Assembly: GCF_030697375.1 (NCBI RefSeq)
Contig: NZ_JAUYQD010000004.1
Location: 1 to 64,000 of the forward strand
Length of the DNA stretch: 64,000 nt
DNA from: Rhodoferax sp.
GTDB lineage: Bacteria > Pseudomonadota > Gammaproteobacteria > Burkholderiales > Burkholderiaceae_C
Direction: 5' to 3'
Shown: positions 61,068 through 64,000 of the stretch, one piece after another
Layout of the letters: each line of letters starts with the position of its first letter
Numbering within the stretch: the first letter of the stretch is position 1
Position numbers and translations under genes: made by a program
The notes under the pieces: generated by a model
Databases searched by the model: none
Seen by the model: the letters and a program-made list of their open reading frames with translations, nothing else
What the model was told of the DNA's origin: nothing

Positions 61068-61339
61068 CACTAACCATCAAGCGAATTCCACTGCCAATGC
61101 TTGCACCATTTCTGGTGGCGGCTGGGCTGGTGCTTGCACTCGCCGTTTTCAGCCTCACTGGCGTTGGCCCCTCCAACAATACATTTTTCCTTACTGCGGC
61201 ACTGGCCATCGTCACCGGCCTGGTAGTCGGAATCACATCGCTGTTTCGTGTTCGGTCGGTCCCGCTATCGTTGCGGGTACTGGTTGGACTGTTGTACGCT
61301 CCAACCGCTTTTTTTTCCGCTTTGCTTGCGGGCTTCTAA
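61064..61339 (+). CDS. hypothetical small membrane protein
   Basis: The 91-residue protein has three hydrophobic segments: MLAPFLVAAGLVLALAVFSL, NTFFLTAALAIVTGLVVGITSLF and LRVLVGLLYAPTAFFSALLAGF. It overlaps the preceding gene by four bases (ATGA). No family recognised. The coupled pair looks like one small functional unit. Confidence 0.6.
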   Translation: MTLTIKRIPLPMLAPFLVAAGLVLALAVFSLTGVGPSNNTFFLTAALAIVTGLVVGITSLFRVRSVPLSLRVLVGLLYAPTAFFSALLAGF

Positions 61340-61427
61340 AACGATGCAGCAACAGGTCGCTGAACCGGACCTTCGTCGGCTTGCGGCTTCTGTTCATCTT
61401 CATGCGCCATGTGTGCCTCCTTGCTCG

Positions 61428-61499
61428 GTTATTCGCATCATCTCGGCCCGCAAAGCAACCCAGCGCGAAAGCGCGTTCTATCGAGGTGGCCACGCATGA
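61428..61499 (+). pseudogene. 3' fragment of a BrnT-type toxin gene
   Basis: The last 23 codons read VIRIISARKATQRESAFYRG and GHA-stop, which is the conserved C terminus of BrnT ribonuclease toxins (pattern IRIISARKAT..ER..Y). The rest of the toxin is missing upstream. The stop overlaps the start of the BrnA-like gene (ATGA), as in intact brnTA operons. Confidence 0.75.
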
Positions 61500-61669
61500 A
61501 AGCAGAATACGACCTCTCCAAACTGAAGTCCCGCAAGAATCCCTACGCATCCATCAAGGGAATGGCCGATGAGGTCGGCGTTCCGTACCAACGTTTCATT
61601 AACTTGTACCTGCGCGACTGTCTTGCCAATAGCCGAAAAGTGCAAATCAAATGGCCCCAATCTGTTTAA
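61496..61669 (+). pseudogene. BrnA/CopG-type antitoxin with internal deletion
   Basis: The 57-residue frame reads MKAEYDLSKLKSRKNPYAS, then IKGMADEVGVPYQRFINLYL, RDCLANSRKVQIKWPQSV. The beginning (EYDFSKLKSRKNPYA) and end (VPYQ.LINLYLRDC) are those of CopG-like BrnA antitoxins. The central strand that binds DNA (normally about 20 residues with ITIRLD) is absent, without frame loss. It may still be translated but should not work as a ribbon-helix-helix repressor. With the toxin fragment it marks a dead TA module. Confidence 0.75.
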
Positions 61670-61847
61670 TTTCACCTTGAACATCTGCTGTCCCAACGAC
61701 CTCCAGAAGTGGAAGCCACACAAGCAGCACCAGTCTACGGCTTCAAGCACTCCAAACAATCGCTATTCTTTTAGTAGCTGTTTGCGCAATACCTACGTGG
61801 GCTACAGGCCAAAATCACCATTAAAAATGCATTGGGCCTAGAAATGC
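61670..61847. other. intergenic stretch with repeat copy 7
   Basis: No gene is seen here. The region holds the dispersed repeat at 61760-61815 and is otherwise plain sequence between the antitoxin remnant and the terminator of the convergent PEP-CTERM gene. Confidence 0.5.
61760..61815 (+). repeat. dispersed repeat, copy 7
   Basis: Plus-strand copy: TCGCTATTCTTTTAGTAGC, TGTTTGCGCAAT, then CGTGGGCTACAGGCCAAAA. It belongs to the same family as the six others and lies outside genes. Confidence 0.75.
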
Positions 61848-61868
61848 AAAAAGGGGCCGAAGCCCCTT
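61848..61868 (-). terminator. rho-independent terminator of PEP-CTERM gene
   Basis: On the minus strand AAGGGGC, loop TTCG, GCCCCTT, then TTTG. It stands about 22 bases after the stop of the PEP-CTERM gene. Confidence 0.88.
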
Positions 61869-61890
61869 GAACATGTACCGACAAATGCAA

Positions 61891-62475
61891 TTAAGCCACT
61901 GTATTTTTATTTCTGCGCCGTGCCACGCCGCCCAGCAGCCCTAAACCGGCCAGCATCAGTGCATAGGTTTCAGGTTCTGGGACCGCTGCGGCAAATGTAT
62001 GGAAGGTGTAGTCGTAGCTTGCGAAACTGCCATAACCACTGTTGGCGTACACCTGTCCGCGGGAGTAGGGATTGGAGGTGTTGCCCGCAATGCCAAGGCT
62101 TGTATTTCCGGTGAACACCAGGTAATAGCTGGTGTCTGGTGTGATGGAAACAGGGGACCAGAATACATCTGACCACGTTCCCGCTGTACCGTTGGTGGAC
62201 CCACTTGCCAGCATATTTCCGCCGGCATTGGGAAGTGCGTTCCACAGCGAAATCGTCACAGTATCTTGGTTACCGACACCCGCCTGCAACATAATTCCGG
62301 CGCCTGAAATATTCGATGCAGCTTGCTGGAACGACTGTGCAAGATTATTTTGTGAAAAGGCTGCCATATGTACTGTGTTGCTTGGAGAGTTTTGGTCAAC
62401 CACGTTGGGATCAGCGGCGGCAACGGAACACGCAACAAATAAACAAGATGCAAGCAAGGTCTTCAGCAAGGTCAT
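61891..62475 (-). CDS. PEP-CTERM sorting domain-containing exported protein
   Basis: The 194-residue protein has a Sec signal peptide (MTLLKTLLASCLFVACSVAAA), a beta-rich middle with a Ser/Asn/Thr-rich pattern (ASNISGAGIMLQAGVGNQDTVTISLWN) and a C-terminal sorting tail: AVPEPETYALMLAGLGLLGG followed by VARRRNKN. This is the PEP motif, a membrane helix and an Arg cluster recognised by exosortase. It should be processed and released or anchored outside, probably linked to extracellular polysaccharide. No exosortase gene is in the window. Its own terminator follows. Confidence 0.93.
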   Translation of the reverse strand: MTLLKTLLASCLFVACSVAAADPNVVDQNSPSNTVHMAAFSQNNLAQSFQQAASNISGAGIMLQAGVGNQDTVTISLWNALPNAGGNMLASGSTNGTAGTWSDVFWSPVSITPDTSYYLVFTGNTSLGIAGNTSNPYSRGQVYANSGYGSFASYDYTFHTFAAAVPEPETYALMLAGLGLLGGVARRRNKNTVA

Positions 62476-62530
62476 GGTGGTTTTCCTAAATTATTTCAGG
62501 CTCGAATCATCTTCGAGCCAGTGCGCCATT

Positions 62531-63418
62531 TCAATAGCCCGTTCGGACTATGGCGCCCGGAGCCTCCTGCACCAGCACCTCGATCAAGGCCTGGATATTG
62601 GGTGATTTCGCACCCCGGCGCCACACCAAGTCAATGGGCATGTGGGCATCGCCTTCGGGCAGGGCGTGAATGTGGAGTTGCTCCCGGTCTGGAAAGGTGC
62701 TCAGCACGCCACGGGGCACCATCGATACGCCCATCCCGATGGCCACACAACCCAGCATCGCGTGGTAGGAGGTAATTTCAATGGTTTGCGAGGGCGTGTT
62801 GCCGCGCTCCAGCAGCCAGGCTTCGAAGCGCGCGCGGTAGGGGCAACCGGGCTCAAAGGCCACCAGATTGATGGGCAGGCCTTGGTTTTGAGGGTCTGCA
62901 AATGCCTGTCCGGCACGCGAGACAATGACCAACTCCTCGGAGTACACCGGACAGGCCTCCAAAGGCCCGCTGGCCATCGGGCGGGTGACCAGCGCACCGT
63001 CCAGTTCGCCCGCCAGCACGGCCTTGGCCAAATACTGGGGATTGCCGGTTTTCAGCACCAGCTTGACGTCCGGGTATTGGCGCACATACGCACTCAGCGG
63101 AACGGGCAAGCGCACCGCAGCGGTACTCTCCATAGCCCCCAGGCGCAAAGTCCCGCGTGGCCCCGTGGCATGCAGCGCACCGCACGCCTCGTCGGCCAAG
63201 GCCAACAGGCGATGGGCGTAGTTCAGCAGAGTCTGGCCCGCCGGCAAGAGCTGCAGCCGATTGCCTTCACGGGAAAATAGGCTGACCCCGAGCTTGTCTT
63301 CGAGCTGTCGAATGCGCGTAGTCACATTGGACTGCACACGATGCAATTGTTTGGCTGCGTGGCTGATTCCACCAGCCTCCACAACCGCTTTTAAAATGCG
63401 CAGGTCTTCGAGCTCCAT
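62531..63418 (-). CDS. LysR-family transcriptional regulator
   Basis: From ATG 63418 the 295-residue protein has the HTH (MELEDLRILKAVVEAGGISHAAKQLHRVQSNVTTRIRQLEDKLGVSLFSREGNRLQL) and a substrate-binding domain (GTLRLGAMESTAAVRLPVPLSAYVRQYPDVKL, ISYHAMLGCVAIGMGVSMVPRGVL-like end). It is divergent from the DUF1330 gene, with about 115 bp between starts, and probably regulates it. Effector unknown. Confidence 0.92.
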   Translation of the reverse strand: MELEDLRILKAVVEAGGISHAAKQLHRVQSNVTTRIRQLEDKLGVSLFSREGNRLQLLPAGQTLLNYAHRLLALADEACGALHATGPRGTLRLGAMESTAAVRLPVPLSAYVRQYPDVKLVLKTGNPQYLAKAVLAGELDGALVTRPMASGPLEACPVYSEELVIVSRAGQAFADPQNQGLPINLVAFEPGCPYRARFEAWLLERGNTPSQTIEITSYHAMLGCVAIGMGVSMVPRGVLSTFPDREQLHIHALPEGDAHMPIDLVWRRGAKSPNIQALIEVLVQEAPGAIVRTGY

Positions 63419-63532
63419 ATTCTCTTTTTCAGATGAAAACAATCACAATTATTCACTATTCAAGATGAATTATTGCGAATAAAGTGCCCTTTCTGGTTAG
63501 ACAAATCAACTCCACTTGCGAAGGGGCACGGC

Positions 63533-63820
63533 ATGGCAAAAGGGTATTGGATGGTTCGGGTGACGGTTCACAATGCGCAGGACTACCCTGCTTATCTGGC
63601 TGCGGCGCGGCCCGCATTCGAGAAATTCGGCGCGAAATTTCTGGTGCGTGGCGGAGCCAACGAATGCATGGAGGGGAACGCCCGTGAGCGCAATGTCGTT
63701 GTGGAGTTTGCCGACCTGCCGACGGCCCACGCGTGTTACCAAAGCCCAGAATACCAACAGGCCAAAGCGATACGGCAACGCACGGCCGAGACGGATTTCA
63801 CCATCGTCGAAGGCGTTTAG
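63533..63820 (+). CDS. DUF1330 family protein
   Basis: From ATG 63533 the 95-residue protein reads KGYWMVRVTVHNAQDYPAYLAAARPAFEKFGAKFLVRGG, then RERNVVVEFADLPTAHACYQSPEYQQAKAIR and ADFTIVEGV-like end, which fits the DUF1330 dimeric ferredoxin-like fold. Members are small cytoplasmic proteins of uncertain function, sometimes linked to degradation genes. The frame runs up to 63473 without similarity. It is divergent from the LysR regulator. Confidence 0.88.
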   Translation: MAKGYWMVRVTVHNAQDYPAYLAAARPAFEKFGAKFLVRGGANECMEGNARERNVVVEFADLPTAHACYQSPEYQQAKAIRQRTAETDFTIVEGV

Positions 63821-63887
63821 TAGCGGAATCACCGGCGGCGGTTGCAGGTGGGCCGGCGCCTTGCGCCACAAGCACGATACTCACGCC

Positions 63888-64000
63888 ATGGCCACCAGCA
63901 AATCACACACCTTAAACAAAGCACTGGCATCAAAAATTGCCCAGCAAAAAACCCTTGCGCCTGAATTTCTCCCCAAGACGCGATGGTGCGCACGCGTGGT
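63888..64000 (+). CDS. possible gene start cut by the window end
   Basis: An open frame starts at ATG 63888 and runs off the window: MATSKSHTLNKALASKIAQQ followed by KTLAPEFLPKTRWCARVV. No strong ribosome-binding site precedes it. The sequence is too short to assign, but it has protein-like composition and the same strand as the DUF1330 gene. Confidence 0.4.
   Translation, partial: MATSKSHTLNKALASKIAQQKTLAPEFLPKTRWCARV

Overview
The window looks like chromosomal DNA of a betaproteobacterium of the family Comamonadaceae (Rhodoferax/Polaromonas/Curvibacter type). The grounds are the betaproteobacterial chemotaxis and flagellar gene order, the ribosomal protein variants, the DctA/DctBD and PEP-CTERM genes, and a dispersed repeat of about 55 bp (seven copies seen) of a kind I associate with this family. 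The assignment is inference from gene content, not from a database search.

Layout. (1) 0.25-6.6 kb, minus strand: chemotaxis operon, transcribed as a small CheZ-like protein, cheY, cheA, cheW, cheR, cheD, cheB. (2) 6.8-8.5 kb, plus: a receiver-containing histidine kinase translationally coupled to a NarL-type regulator. (3) 8.6-19.4 kb, minus: fliF-G-H-I-J-K-L-M-N-O-P-Q-R, the basal body, C-ring and export apparatus, with fliE divergent at 19.6 kb. (4) 20.0-26.9 kb, plus: a TPR/GT41 (SPINDLY-type) glycosyltransferase followed by six AT-richer genes: two methyltransferases, two glycosyltransferase-like proteins, and a VioA-like aminotransferase with its LbH acyltransferase. This resembles a flagellin glycan locus built on a 4-acylamino-4,6-dideoxyhexose. 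(5) 26.9-27.3 kb: a decayed IS3-family transposase. (6) 27.6-36.5 kb, minus: the spc-alpha ribosomal operon from rplN to rplQ, ending with an initiator tRNA and driven by a near-consensus promoter. proC is divergent from it.

(7) 37.6-49.7 kb: accessory metabolism. It has a LysR regulator with a class III CoA-transferase, divergent malate synthase G, GST with a WYL regulator, an NmrA-type oxidoreductase with an AraC regulator, a broken 3' copy of the malate synthase gene, an MBL-fold hydrolase and AMP nucleosidase. (8) 50.1-54.7 kb, minus: dctA-dctB-dctD with a sigma-54 promoter and shared TTCGG-N4-CCGAA palindromes. (9) 54.9-56.7 kb: a NodI/NodJ-type ABC exporter whose permease begins inside a dispersed repeat. 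(10) 56.7-64 kb: an HDOD protein, two LysR regulators, small HNH and hemerythrin proteins, a patch of small membrane ORFs with one attC-like element, the wreck of a BrnT/BrnA toxin-antitoxin pair, a PEP-CTERM protein and a DUF1330 protein.

The most interesting parts are the putative flagellin-glycan island next to fliE, the minimal CheZ-like protein, the dispersed repeat family (including one copy turned into coding sequence), the Dct regulatory palindromes and the cluster of decayed elements at 59.8-61.8 kb.
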